Below, piece by piece: positions 36,918-46,590 of a stretch of DNA of 64,000 nt. Origin of the DNA: Leeuwenhoekiella sp. MAR_2009_132 (GTDB taxonomy: Bacteria; Bacteroidota; Bacteroidia; Flavobacteriales; Flavobacteriaceae); assembly GCF_000687915.1 (NCBI RefSeq), contig NZ_JHZY01000002.1:1302001-1366000 (forward strand), written 5' to 3'. The first letter of the stretch is position 1, and each line of letters begins with the position of its first letter. The position numbers were made by a program, and so were the translations under genes. A model generated the notes under the pieces. It saw only the letters and a program-made list of their open reading frames with translations, was not told where the DNA came from and ran no database searches.

Positions 36918-39752
36918 TTATTTTGAAGCTGCTAGTAGTGAAGGTTGTAATTTTTTAAGTGCCAAAGCAGCGAATGAGCGTACTTCGTGATTTTTTGCTG
37001 TAATCTGTAATCCTGCTAAAAGCGGTAAGAAACTGGTATCTCCTAAATACTGAATTAAATAAATTACAGGTAAACGCAAGTTACCATCACCTACTTCTAT
37101 TAGCTGTATTAATGCCTTATTAAAACTTATATCTGAATCCTCAAGAATTTCATCATACATATCCTGATCTTCAATAATCGTTAATTCTAATAAAGGCAAC
37201 AAGGTATGTTTCAGTTTTGGGGAGAGAATGTTATCTAAAAATTCTATTGCATTTGCACGGGTGTCTCTATCCTGACTAATAAATCCTTTGTAGGCTACAT
37301 CAAGATCTCTTCGGTCGTAATAAACTGCAAGCAATTTAAATATAGTTTCAATACGGGTTTGCAATTGCAGTTCAAGAACTTCTAAAAGCCCCTCTCGGGC
37401 TGTACTCAATTCGGTTTGATCATCAAGAGACAATCCTGCATATTGCTCGCGTTTAAAATTGCCGGTAATCACTTTTTTACTGCTTATGATATCGCGATAC
37501 TCAAAACTTAAATTAAGCAATTCTTTAAAAATAGTTTTTGGAAAAAAATTAAGTTTAGACTCTTTTCGCTTAAGCTTATATAAAGATTTAGCCGAAGCTT
37601 TCCGAATCAGATTGTCTTTACTTTTTAATAATCTCAATAAAATACGTACCGATGCCTGTGTTTCAAAAGTTTGTATTACAGCCGGAATATGCTTTTTTAC
37701 GTTATTTTTTAAAGACTTATTTGCTTCCCGCGCCAGTAGATTTTCGCTAATAGCTTCCCCATAAGAACGCAAGGCTTCTATAGCATCCTGACGGTATTCT
37801 TTTATAGTTAAAAATTCGATTAGAGCGTCTATAAACATAGGCTCTTGAGAAATACCCGCTGCAATAATTGCGTGACGCACAATATGCGAATCTCTGTTAT
37901 TAAAATTTACGGAGATAAAAGAATAAAACTGCGGAAGCTTAGCGTACCCAATCGACTGTAGTAAAAATGATAATTCTTCTGGCCGGTGTATACTATTAGG
38001 CAACTCTAATTCTGCAAGCCATAACTCAATGCGCAGCTCGAGATTATAACGAGATGCTATTTTTTTATTAGTAGCAGATTCTTTAGCAAGACATAATAAT
38101 GCTGCGTGTGCGATATAATCACTACTGTGATTAAGGTATGAGTCAAAAATACGGCTGTCATTAAGCGAAGTATGTAAAATGAGGTAATTCATCGCTGCAT
38201 AGACTACTTCATCATCTTTAAAATAAACGAGTTTTTGAATTATCTCTACAGCCGTTCCTTCAGGATAATGATACAATTGATTAATCGCAGCAATTTTTAC
38301 ATCATTATCCTCATGTTCTAATAACCGAAGAATTTTTGGCATCAAAATTTTAGCATTACGACCCGATAATTGATCGAGATACATGCGTATTTGCTCAGGC
38401 TCACCCGTTGCAAGTATGCGCTTACCTAATTCTAGTGGTGACTTACGCTTACGCACCGGAACACCGTCTGATATGGCAACAGCGTCACGTAAACTTTTTC
38501 TAAAACTCTTAAAGTAAGTGTCGCGCACTTTAAAAATACCTACAATCCAGACCAGAATTAAGAAGATAATAATAACAGTCACATAATTTGTGGGTAAAGA
38601 CAAACCTTTAATTATAAAAATTAATAGAAAACCTGCAATACCGGTAGCTACGCTATCAACAACAACATCTATAAAAGATTTGGTGCGGTTCTTTATTTCT
38701 AGAGAAATAGGGACCATGGCAAGCTCTGTAGCAGCTTTATTAATAGATTGTTTTAAGCTTCCATCAAGCCCCTTAATGATAATCAACACCCATAACTCGG
38801 GAAATGTTAGAAACAGAAGTGAACCTAAAGCAATACCTAAAGGAAGTATTAATAGCGAACTATTTACACCTAGTTTTTCTACTACTCTATTTGTAAGAAA
38901 TAGTTGAATTCCTAATGAGAACAAGTTAAATGTAGAAAACCAAAATCCAAAAAACGAAGCCAGTTCATCTGCATCAGTAATGGCTCTACTGGCAAAGTCA
39001 CTAAACTGAAAATCAACCAATTTTGCAATGATAACACTCAGACCTATTATTAGGGCGAGATAGGTTAAATGTTTGGACTTCAGTAATAATTTAAATGCAG
39101 AATCATCTAGAGCATTACGCACATCTGTAGAACGGGAAGTTCTACCCACATAGCCTTTTTTATAAATCTGCAATAGGATGGGAATACACGATAGAATAAA
39201 AACGGAAGCGATGAGAAGCATATTTCCGTTTCCTATAAAAGGTGCTAAAATGGTTGTAAGATAACCTCCAAAAATACCTCCTGCAATAGCACCAGCGCCT
39301 ATAAAACCAAATAACCGCTTAGCTTCGCGCGCATTAAATACCATATTAGCCAGTAACCAAAACTGACTCGTAGTTAAAACTGCAAAAATGCCACTTATTA
39401 CGTAATAAATATATAAAGTAGCTGCACTTATAACTTTAAGCTTGTATAAAACACTTAGTATTATAAAGGCTAACGCAAAGAAAGTAAGAGAGAAAATTAT
39501 AATACGCTTTAAAGAATACACTCTTACAGCACGGTTATAAAAATAAGATGTAACGACTGCTATACCTGCAATTAATAAATAGGCAAACGCCAGATTATCT
39601 GCTCCTAAACCCTTAAGGAAAAGAGCATTTACTGTAGGCTTTACAATAAGCAGTATGGTAATAATTAGAAAGACGTATAACTGCATTAAAAAAGAGATGG
39701 TGATCTCACCATCTCTTATATTAAACGTCTTTTTCAGAAATTTTCTAATCAC
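36918..39752 (-). CDS. Nucleotide-transporter (NTT/ATP-ADP translocase)-like membrane protein with HEAT repeats
   Basis: 944 residues from a GTG start (39750-39752) that overlaps the stop of the upstream gene by 8 bases. The N-terminal half (about 15-410) has some 10-12 membrane segments in an MFS-like arrangement resembling bacterial ATP/ADP translocases, including VKPTVNALFLKGLGADNLAF. The C-terminal half (about 445-940) is soluble and made of HEAT-like helical pairs, for example DNDVKIAAINQLYHYPEGT and DNLIRKASAKSLYKLKRKE. Such HEAT fusions are known in free-living bacteria, where nucleotide exchange has not been the obvious role. Function unknown. Confidence 0.85.
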   Translation of the reverse strand: MIRKFLKKTFNIRDGEITISFLMQLYVFLIITILLIVKPTVNALFLKGLGADNLAFAYLLIAGIAVVTSYFYNRAVRVYSLKRIIIFSLTFFALAFIILSVLYKLKVISAATLYIYYVISGIFAVLTTSQFWLLANMVFNAREAKRLFGFIGAGAIAGGIFGGYLTTILAPFIGNGNMLLIASVFILSCIPILLQIYKKGYVGRTSRSTDVRNALDDSAFKLLLKSKHLTYLALIIGLSVIIAKLVDFQFSDFASRAITDADELASFFGFWFSTFNLFSLGIQLFLTNRVVEKLGVNSSLLILPLGIALGSLLFLTFPELWVLIIIKGLDGSLKQSINKAATELAMVPISLEIKNRTKSFIDVVVDSVATGIAGFLLIFIIKGLSLPTNYVTVIIIFLILVWIVGIFKVRDTYFKSFRKSLRDAVAISDGVPVRKRKSPLELGKRILATGEPEQIRMYLDQLSGRNAKILMPKILRLLEHEDNDVKIAAINQLYHYPEGTAVEIIQKLVYFKDDEVVYAAMNYLILHTSLNDSRIFDSYLNHSSDYIAHAALLCLAKESATNKKIASRYNLELRIELWLAELELPNSIHRPEELSFLLQSIGYAKLPQFYSFISVNFNNRDSHIVRHAIIAAGISQEPMFIDALIEFLTIKEYRQDAIEALRSYGEAISENLLAREANKSLKNNVKKHIPAVIQTFETQASVRILLRLLKSKDNLIRKASAKSLYKLKRKESKLNFFPKTIFKELLNLSFEYRDIISSKKVITGNFKREQYAGLSLDDQTELSTAREGLLEVLELQLQTRIETIFKLLAVYYDRRDLDVAYKGFISQDRDTRANAIEFLDNILSPKLKHTLLPLLELTIIEDQDMYDEILEDSDISFNKALIQLIEVGDGNLRLPVIYLIQYLGDTSFLPLLAGLQITAKNHEVRSFAALALKKLQPSLLAASK

Positions 39753-40683
39753 CTATACGACCAGCACCTTTTGTAGCGCTTGCCAGTAAAGTTCGAGATT
39801 TTTGTAAAGCTTTCTCAACTGGAAATACTAAATTTCTAATAATTTGTTCACCATTAGGATCTTCAACAAGAGCCACAAGAATATACTTACGACCATTTTC
39901 TCCCCAAACCAGAATAGAATCTGAGTGGTAATTTTGCCAGGATCCTGATTTTCTAAATAAACGTGCTGTAGGAGCAATACGCTCTAGCGTGTTTACAAAT
40001 TTGTGATGTAATGAAGGATTTTCCATAATATCTAACATGGCTTTAGAACGCTCTGGGCTTACTAAGGTTCCTGTTACTAATTTATAGTAGAAACGACAAA
40101 CCTGCTCTGCTGTAGCTGCGTGACTAAGTCCCTTTAAAGGATCTGGTCTGCGCTCACCGGCAGCGGCGTAGCGTTTACCTACCCATAAACCACCGCCATT
40201 TTTCTTATCGTATAATTTGTATTTGTCGCTGGTAAGAACGCTAGATATTTTATCATAACCCAGCCTATCAATCATACGGGTACTTGCCTGGTTGTTAGAT
40301 TTGCTAATCATTAACCACATATCTTGTTTAATCTCTGCGGTTTCTTTCATTTCGCCTTTTTCAATAGCATCCATTGCGGCTAATAAAATGGCAATTTTAG
40401 GTAAACTCGCAGCATACATCATTTCTTCACCATTAATACCTGCGTATTGAATGGCGTTAGGATCGTCTAAGCTTACGATACCAACAGACATCTTCTTATT
40501 AGCAATTAAACTTTTAAGTTTAGGATCTTGAGAAATTTGATTATAAAGTTGGGTAGTTAAGATTTTACTGTTGAAATTTTCTAGGGGTGCATCAATACAG
40601 CTTTTTAAAGGTAATTCTTGAGCTGAAATATTTGAAGATATTGCTACTACAAGCAATACAATTAGCAATTTTATTTTTTTCAT
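39745..40683 (-). CDS. Class A beta-lactamase-fold serine hydrolase
   Basis: About 312 residues from the ATG at 40681-40683, with a signal peptide (ending ISAQ). The active-site motifs are in the right order: SLPK (Ser93-Lys96), SNN (about 129-131) and KSGS (about 251-254). The usual omega-loop Glu of true class A enzymes is not evident, so this may be a DD-peptidase or other hydrolase rather than an antibiotic-resistance enzyme. The stop overlaps the start of the HEAT-transporter gene, so the two are probably made together. Confidence 0.85.
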   Translation of the reverse strand: MKKIKLLIVLLVVAISSNISAQELPLKSCIDAPLENFNSKILTTQLYNQISQDPKLKSLIANKKMSVGIVSLDDPNAIQYAGINGEEMMYAASLPKIAILLAAMDAIEKGEMKETAEIKQDMWLMISKSNNQASTRMIDRLGYDKISSVLTSDKYKLYDKKNGGGLWVGKRYAAAGERRPDPLKGLSHAATAEQVCRFYYKLVTGTLVSPERSKAMLDIMENPSLHHKFVNTLERIAPTARLFRKSGSWQNYHSDSILVWGENGRKYILVALVEDPNGEQIIRNLVFPVEKALQKSRTLLASATKGAGRIGD

Positions 40684-40843
40684 AAACAATTTTTAACTTG
40701 TGCGTTTGGGGTTTAACGAACTGTTTACATCAATAGTATGCAAAGGTTAACGAAAAATTACCACAAACATGAGATTTAACATTTATAATCGTTTAAGCGC
40801 AATTACGATACCAAAATACTGTTAAAATAATTATTTATGATTT

Positions 40844-41647
40844 TTAATAATCCCAACGACGCGTTTGATTCAATTCTTCTTCTTTCTTAAGTTCTTCAGT
40901 AGGAATAACTTTAAGAAAAGAAGGATGTTGTTCTATAGCGTACTCAATCATTTCTACAATATCCTCAACAGAATCATTCTCATAATCAATATCAAGCGGC
41001 TTTTTAATTTCCATAGTTTGAAGAATCCCTCGCTTTTTTATACGTATTCCTTTCTTATCAAAAGACCTTCTAAAACCATCAATAACAATAGGTACCACAA
41101 CAGGTTTATATTGCTTAATGATATGAGCGGTACCTTTTCGAATAGGTTTCCAGGGTTTTGTTGTTCCCTGTGGAAACGTGATAACCCAACCATCATGTAA
41201 GGCGATACCTATATTTTCGGTATCACTTAAATTTACAGGACGCTCTACCTCCTGTCCTTTTTCCCGCCAGGTTCTGCTAACCGAAACAGCACCGGCATAC
41301 GCCATAATACGCGGTAATAAACCACTACGCATAGTCTCACTTGCCGCCACGTAATAAATATTGAGTTTGGGATCCCACAAATAGCCCACATTTTTAATTG
41401 AATCTACTCTACCGCTTAAGCTGGCATTGAATACGTGAAACATGGCTACAACATCTGCAAAGTAGGTTTGATGATTAGAAACAAAAAGAACATTAGTGTC
41501 GGGAAGTTCTGTTATAATTTCAGAACCATCTATTTGTAGTGCATTAAATCCCCTATAGCGTCTATGAGACATAACTCCCATAATACGTATCAACCATTTT
41601 TTAATGATTAAGTAGTGTCCAAAAGGATTGGTTTTAAAAAGACCCAT
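40844..41647 (-). CDS. PlsC-type lysophospholipid acyltransferase, atypical motifs
   Basis: 267 residues. The acyltransferase motif I reads SNHQTYFADV (about 57-66), giving H-x5-D instead of the usual H-x4-D. Motif III reads FPQGT (about 155-159) instead of FPEGT. Later blocks (VVPIVIDGFRR) match motif IV. The family adds a fatty acyl chain to lysophosphatidic acid or a related lipid at the inner membrane. The altered motifs suggest a specialised acceptor or donor, or a Bacteroidota subfamily. It lies between the hydrolase gene and the Nudix gene on the same strand. Confidence 0.85.
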   Translation of the reverse strand: MGLFKTNPFGHYLIIKKWLIRIMGVMSHRRYRGFNALQIDGSEIITELPDTNVLFVSNHQTYFADVVAMFHVFNASLSGRVDSIKNVGYLWDPKLNIYYVAASETMRSGLLPRIMAYAGAVSVSRTWREKGQEVERPVNLSDTENIGIALHDGWVITFPQGTTKPWKPIRKGTAHIIKQYKPVVVPIVIDGFRRSFDKKGIRIKKRGILQTMEIKKPLDIDYENDSVEDIVEMIEYAIEQHPSFLKVIPTEELKKEEELNQTRRWDY

Positions 41648-41714
41648 AATTTGTTATAACTCGTACAGCGATTTGTGAAATATAAAATTAATACTTTAAA
41701 ATATATACCTTATC

Positions 41715-42359
41715 TCAAGCTAATTGTTGTAATGCCCACTTTACTTCACTAAGCATCATGGCTGTTGCACCCCATACCACCTTCTCTGTAAGCAAAAAAG
41801 CTGGGACATCTACCATCTTACCATATGAAGTATCAACTGTTTGTGATATTATACTGGTTTCTGAAAGAAATTCGGCAAGTGGTACTTCTAGAATAGCTTC
41901 TACTTCAGAATCTTCTTTTACAAATTTTGGTGTATGTCTAACTATCCCAATAAATGGCTGTACCCAGAAATTACTAGGCGGAATATAAACCTTTGTGAGT
42001 TTTTTAAAAACCTCAATGCTGGTTCGGTCTACTCCTATTTCTTCTTCAGTTTCCCGTAAAGCCGTCTCCTGTATATTTTCATCAAAATCTTCTGCCTTCC
42101 CACCGGGAAATCCTACTTGATTGCTATGAACACCCTTATAAGTTTTGCGTAGAATAAGTACAAGCATGGTCTCGCCACTCACTTTATGCGGATAGAATAA
42201 TGACATAACACCCGCCCATCTGGGTTTACGAGCTTCAATATCGAGTTCATTTAATGCCTCAATTCGTTCTGTAGGCGCCATCAGGTAATGAGCCTTTTGT
42301 CCCAATAATTCTAAATTGCTTATTTTTGGCAACCTTTCTATAAATTCTTCAAACTGCAT
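41715..42359 (-). CDS. Nudix hydrolase, CoA pyrophosphatase-like
   Basis: 214 residues. The Nudix box GGKAEDFDENIQETALRETE is preceded by LVLILRKTYKGVHSNQVGFP, the extra upstream signature of the CoA-diphosphatase (NudL/UPF0035) branch. It should cleave CoA or acyl-CoA to phosphopantetheine and 3',5'-ADP. The start ATG (42357-42359) is only two bases from the ATG of the divergent cyclophilin gene. It lies 67 bases before the acyltransferase gene, which fits a link between acyl-CoA use and lipid synthesis (inference). Confidence 0.9.
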   Translation of the reverse strand: MQFEEFIERLPKISNLELLGQKAHYLMAPTERIEALNELDIEARKPRWAGVMSLFYPHKVSGETMLVLILRKTYKGVHSNQVGFPGGKAEDFDENIQETALRETEEEIGVDRTSIEVFKKLTKVYIPPSNFWVQPFIGIVRHTPKFVKEDSEVEAILEVPLAEFLSETSIISQTVDTSYGKMVDVPAFLLTEKVVWGATAMMLSEVKWALQQLA

Positions 42360-42361
42360 AT

Positions 42362-43090
42362 ATGCGTATTCGTATTTCTATTTTATTAAGTGCATTACTT
42401 CTCACCGGTACCGGTTGTGAAGATAAAAAATCAATGGCAAAAGACATCCCAACTCAAACCACTGAAAAGAAAGCAGATAGTACCGAAGCAGAGAAAAACA
42501 AGGCTCAAAATGAGAAATTAAAAACCAAGGCAGGCTCCATAATAGAATCTCAGGCAGAACTTATTCCATTCTTAACAGAATACGGAAAAAAAAATCAAGA
42601 AACCCGTGTACGTATCTTAACAGAATATGGTGACATTGAAATTGAACTCTTTAAAGATACACCTCTTCATCGTGCAAACTTTATTTTGTTGGTTAAACAG
42701 AACTATTTTGAAAACACAATGATACATCGCAATTCTCCCGGTTTTGTGGTTCAGGGAGGTAATAGTGACGGTTACGAGACTCCAAAAAAAAGACAGCATA
42801 TAGGCAATTATTTAATACCTAACGAAGCCAGTGTAAACCATCCACACGTGCGTGGTGCCTTTTCTGCAGCTAAATATTTAGAACAAAATATTAGTGATGC
42901 ATCTTCTCCTTTTGAGTGGTTTATTGTACGACCAGAGCGTGGCGCACATCATCTTGACGGTGAACACACCGTTTTTGGGCGTGTAACAAAAGGAATGAAT
43001 GTAGTAGATGAAATTAATAAAGTGGCCGTAGATGAAAATGAGTGGCCTATTAAGAATATTTATTTAGAAAAGGTTGAAATAATTGACTAA
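42362..43090 (+). CDS. Cyclophilin-type peptidyl-prolyl isomerase lipoprotein
   Basis: 242 residues with a lipoprotein signal (lipobox LTGTGCE, Cys19), then a charged Lys/Glu-rich linker (about 25-75) and a cyclophilin domain (about 80-240). Conserved parts are IHRNSPGFVVQGG, which contains the active-site Arg, and DGEHTVFGRVTKGM. The usual QFFI is EWFI here. It assists folding of periplasmic or outer-membrane proteins. It is read divergently from the Nudix gene with two bases between start codons, so each promoter must lie within the other gene's coding sequence. Confidence 0.9.
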   Translation: MRIRISILLSALLLTGTGCEDKKSMAKDIPTQTTEKKADSTEAEKNKAQNEKLKTKAGSIIESQAELIPFLTEYGKKNQETRVRILTEYGDIEIELFKDTPLHRANFILLVKQNYFENTMIHRNSPGFVVQGGNSDGYETPKKRQHIGNYLIPNEASVNHPHVRGAFSAAKYLEQNISDASSPFEWFIVRPERGAHHLDGEHTVFGRVTKGMNVVDEINKVAVDENEWPIKNIYLEKVEIID

Positions 43091-43164
43091 TATAATTGAA
43101 ATATCCTTATGCTTATAAAGGTTATAAGTACGTTCTTTTACTAAGCTCAATTATGTATCCCTTT

Positions 43165-44447
43165 TTAAAAAGAATTTGTTGGGTTTATTACTTTAATGAA
43201 AATTAAACCATCAAATGTTTCGGAATATTTTTTAGGTATTAGTGATATACGTTTCGGATTATAACCAGGCCCACCTAGTAATAATTGCTTTTTCTTATCA
43301 CTAAAAAAAGCAGCTATATCACTGTTTGAGGCCTTTTGCATGTCTACAAAGTAAATATCATTCTGGGCTTTAATAAGTGTTTCTGCATAGGTTTTTTGAA
43401 TGGCTTCTTAATTTCATAAACCTCCCAATGATTGGGTTTACCTTTCTTAAATACATTTCCTTTTAATTTACCTTTCCCAAAGTCAAAATATACACTGTAG
43501 TAATCGTCTTTGTAAAAATCTTTTAAATGTCTTCCTAAATTAATCAAACCACTCCCATAGGATAAAAATTCTTTGTTATTAATGTGTTGATTGTGAGCCC
43601 AAATAAATACTTTACCATTCTCGGTTTCATTATCAATTATATTATTGACACTTTTAAACATTCCAAGATCTCTAATTTCACTTTTTGAATCTTGAACGTA
43701 GTGGGTATAATTAATTAAAGATTTAATTGCTCTAATTAGTGATTTAAAGTCTCTGTTATTTTCAAGTTTATTAATTTTTTGGAAGTCTGATACAATACTC
43801 TCTATTTTAAGAAGATTAGGATTTTGAATGTCTGCCCAGTCATTTTTCTTACCATATTCTACTCGTTTTTCTACACATGCATCGGCTATTAAAAGAAGTT
43901 CTTCGCTAACAGGGATATTAAACTTTTTTACTAATTCTCGTAATTCTAGATTGATATTTTTCACATTCTGAATATCCATTCCATAATAACGAATTTGTTC
44001 ATTTTCAGGTTTACCGAGATTGTAATTTCGCATCCATTCTAAAAGATTAACTACCTCTTTTGTGTACCAAATGTAAGTACTGAAATTTTCAGCGATAGTT
44101 TCAACACTTCCAGTTCCTCCGCTTATCCATTCATTGATACCGCTCTCTGAAGGGTACGAATCCTCCATTATAAATATCTTTACATTTTGAGTTTCTACTA
44201 AATATTTGAAAAATTTAGCTTTAATATCGAAAAATTCCTTTCCGTGATGTGTGGCTTCTCCAAATCCAAAAATTCTGGCATTAGCAAATTTCTGTGGAAT
44301 ATTTTCATTGAAGATTGAAAGCTTTGTGTCTGGATCTACATCTTCTATTTTAATCGAATTCTCATTAATCCAATTTACCACATTAGCATTCTGACTATAT
44401 ATTTGAATTGAAAAAAAATGTAGTAGAGCTACAATTAAATGTCTCAT
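43165..44447 (-). pseudogene. Erythromycin-esterase-like hydrolase, interrupted by a one-base frameshift
   Basis: The continuous frame covers 43344-44447 (367 codons) with a signal peptide ending IYSQ and family motifs FGEATHHGKEFF, IMEDSYPSE and WAHNQHINN (His and Glu of the active site). After EIKKPFKK the frame turns to an unrelated 15-residue tail. In the -1 frame, translation continues for about 75 residues from TYAETLIKAQNDIYFVDMQK to a stop at 43165-43167, as expected for the C-terminus. The break is at a run of six A (T residues 43392-43397 on the plus strand); one more A would restore the gene. This may be a true mutation, a sequence error or -1 slippage. Family members hydrolyse lactone or ester bonds; macrolide activity is not implied. 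Confidence 0.85.
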
Positions 44448-44512
44448 TCACATTCACTTTAAATAATTTATAAATACTTAATCGGTTATTTTTAAAATCA
44501 GAATTATAGGAA

Positions 44513-45055
44513 TTATTCAAAAATCCCGGTATCAAAACCATCAAGACTGGTTTGATTTTTCTCGGTCCAGTATTCTTTAATTCCACTTTCACCTTTATGT
44601 TCTGCCCACACTTTTAATGTGTCACGCTCTCCTTTATAGTCCATAAAAGGGACTCCAAAGCCACACGATGATTGTACTAGGTCTATAGATAATTTAAAAA
44701 TTTGACGGGCTCCGGTAGTTTCTTCAAAATACCTCATATATTCAGAAAATACAGCATCACGCTCGTGATACACTTCAGCCGTACCATATAACCTTAATAT
44801 AAGTGGATTTTTATCAAAAGAGCAAAACATAACCGTCATACGTGCATCTTTAAGAATGTGAGCTGCGGTCTCATTACCACTACCTGTCATATTTAACCAC
44901 AACACTTCCTGTGAGTTCAGAATATAAAAAGTTGACATTCCTTTTGGAGAGACATTTACAAAACCACTGTCTGCTGCAGTGCCTACAAAAAATATCTTTT
45001 GCTCTTTTATAAACTCTTGTAACTGTGGAGTTAGGTCAGGACGTTTTTTACCCAT
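44513..45055 (-). CDS. Pyridoxamine 5'-phosphate oxidase-family flavin-binding protein
   Basis: 180 residues. The split-barrel fold is suggested by KIFFVGTAADSGFVNVSPKG near the N-terminus and WLNMTGSGNETAAHIL at about 52-67, which match PNPOx-like FMN-binding proteins. It lacks the C-terminal PLP-synthesis region of true PdxH. The role is probably flavin-dependent reduction or flavin/F420-type binding, with unknown substrate. It follows the TRIC-type channel gene by 23 bases on the same strand. Confidence 0.87.
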   Translation of the reverse strand: MGKKRPDLTPQLQEFIKEQKIFFVGTAADSGFVNVSPKGMSTFYILNSQEVLWLNMTGSGNETAAHILKDARMTVMFCSFDKNPLILRLYGTAEVYHERDAVFSEYMRYFEETTGARQIFKLSIDLVQSSCGFGVPFMDYKGERDTLKVWAEHKGESGIKEYWTEKNQTSLDGFDTGIFE

Positions 45056-45078
45056 ACTACTAAAAATTATGTTTAAAT

Positions 45079-45711
45079 CTAATTTTCTGGCGCTGCCTCA
45101 TTATTATAAATAGATGGTAACTGAAGTTTAAATACTACAGCAAGCGTACGTATTAGAATTACCAGAAACCCCGATATTACCGAATTGATTACTGTGTTAA
45201 CATCAAAATGATCTAAAAGTACATACATACTCCCTCCCACAATACAAGCGCTCGCATAAATTTCTTTTCTAAAAATCACCGGGATTTCGGTGCATAGAAT
45301 ATCACGCAATACACCACCAAAACAAGCTGTAATCGTACCCAAAGCTATGCAAATTACAGGCGCTAAACCTATTAAAATTCCCATTTGAACACCTGTGACC
45401 GTATACAATGCGATACCTATTGTATCAAATAAAAATAATGATTTACGCACGTAGCGTAATTGTCTCCTAAAAATAATCGCAAAAACGGTCGCTATAAAAA
45501 TAAGATAAACAAAAGAGGTGTTTAGAATCCATGTTACAGGAGATTTACCTATTAATAAGTCTCGTAAAGTACCACCACCTACTGAAGTTACGGTCGCAAT
45601 AATGAGAATGCCAAACAGATCCATTCTCTTTTTTGTAGCGGTAATAACTCCCGAAATCGCAAAAGCTATAGTTCCTAAAATATCAATAATATCTGCTGCA
45701 ACACTTTCCAT
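45079..45711 (-). CDS. TRIC/UPF0126-family membrane channel
   Basis: 210 residues with about seven membrane segments. Two homologous halves each contain a glycine-rich motif: VGGGTLRDLLIG (about 40-51) and CFGGVLRDILC (about 129-139), the hallmark of the prokaryotic trimeric intracellular cation channel family. Related proteins conduct monovalent cations or, by recent suggestion, amino acids such as glycine. The start codon follows directly after the stop of the RDD gene with no gap, so translation is likely coupled. Confidence 0.9.
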   Translation of the reverse strand: MESVAADIIDILGTIAFAISGVITATKKRMDLFGILIIATVTSVGGGTLRDLLIGKSPVTWILNTSFVYLIFIATVFAIIFRRQLRYVRKSLFLFDTIGIALYTVTGVQMGILIGLAPVICIALGTITACFGGVLRDILCTEIPVIFRKEIYASACIVGGSMYVLLDHFDVNTVINSVISGFLVILIRTLAVVFKLQLPSIYNNEAAPEN

Positions 45712-46434
45712 CTATAATTGTGTATAGTAGTTATAATCTTTAAGCACACGATCTACAAATTGAAGAGGCTTCTCGTCTGGTGTAATTTGCATTGTGGCAG
45801 CTAACTTATCACTAAGCTTAACAATAACATTGTGTTTTCCGCTAAATCGAGATTGGTTATATATTGTTTTAATTTTTTGAATATCTGCATCACTAAATAC
45901 AGTCACCTGTGGGTATTTTGGCACATAATCTACAGGGATATCTTCAAGTAATGTTTGACTTAAACTCACTTTTTTATTTTCATTAATAACTGTCGTACCC
46001 GCTGCAATATCTCCTAATCGTTGCCCTTTTCCATTTAATAAAATAGTAAATACGGCAATACCGCCGCTGGTTAGTGAGATATCAATGGTGCGCATAATCC
46101 ACCTTACAAAATAACTTCCAAAACCGGGCTTTGAGCCATCAATTTTAACTACTCTCAAGTTTAAAGCTGCTTTACCAAACGTACGACCGTTCCAGAAGGC
46201 TTCAAGAAATAGAAAATATAAAAAAGCCGGTATGCTAATTATCATAAAAAAAATAGCCACAGATGCCGTAGAGTTACTATCTATACCAAATGAGGCCAAT
46301 ATAAAAATGGTTAGTACAAAATAAGCAATCAGAATTAGCAAGTCTATTAAATAAGCAAGTATACGCTCGCCAATTCCCGCAACGTTTTGTTGAATGCTTA
46401 CATTTTGGGCAGTTTCAATTTGAAAGTTATCCAT
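45712..46434 (-). CDS. RDD-family membrane protein
   Basis: 240 residues. The membrane part (about 15-160) has the family Arg-Asp pattern in RILAYLID and a second motif GRTFGKAALNLRVV. A cytoplasmic C-terminal tail of about 80 residues follows. RDD genes commonly sit next to spoIIM-like, MoxR and DUF58 genes, and this one is divergent from just such an operon (157 bases away). Function is unknown; some RDD proteins are thought to transport compatible solutes or ions. Confidence 0.9.
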   Translation of the reverse strand: MDNFQIETAQNVSIQQNVAGIGERILAYLIDLLILIAYFVLTIFILASFGIDSNSTASVAIFFMIISIPAFLYFLFLEAFWNGRTFGKAALNLRVVKIDGSKPGFGSYFVRWIMRTIDISLTSGGIAVFTILLNGKGQRLGDIAAGTTVINENKKVSLSQTLLEDIPVDYVPKYPQVTVFSDADIQKIKTIYNQSRFSGKHNVIVKLSDKLAATMQITPDEKPLQFVDRVLKDYNYYTQL

Positions 46435-46590
46435 TTATTCTTTTCTTTACTCCTTAAGTTAGATCTGGCAGTAACCCTTACAGATTAAAACTATGTATTA
46501 ATTGCTTCAGAGATCACTCTGAATATTAATTTTTTTAAACTAGTTTTCACAAACTATCTTGTCAAAACCGATACTACTAATACTCATTTT

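Noticed and set aside
37459..37764. 101-codon plus-strand ORF opposite the HEAT-repeat gene
   Set aside because: Antisense shadow of the helical repeats with no start context.
39745..40683. Beta-lactamase-type resistance gene
   Set aside because: The active-site motifs fit the fold, but the omega-loop Glu is not evident and the context is chromosomal housekeeping; resistance is not supported.
43165..44447. Macrolide-resistance esterase
   Set aside because: Family membership alone does not give macrolide activity, and the frame is broken.
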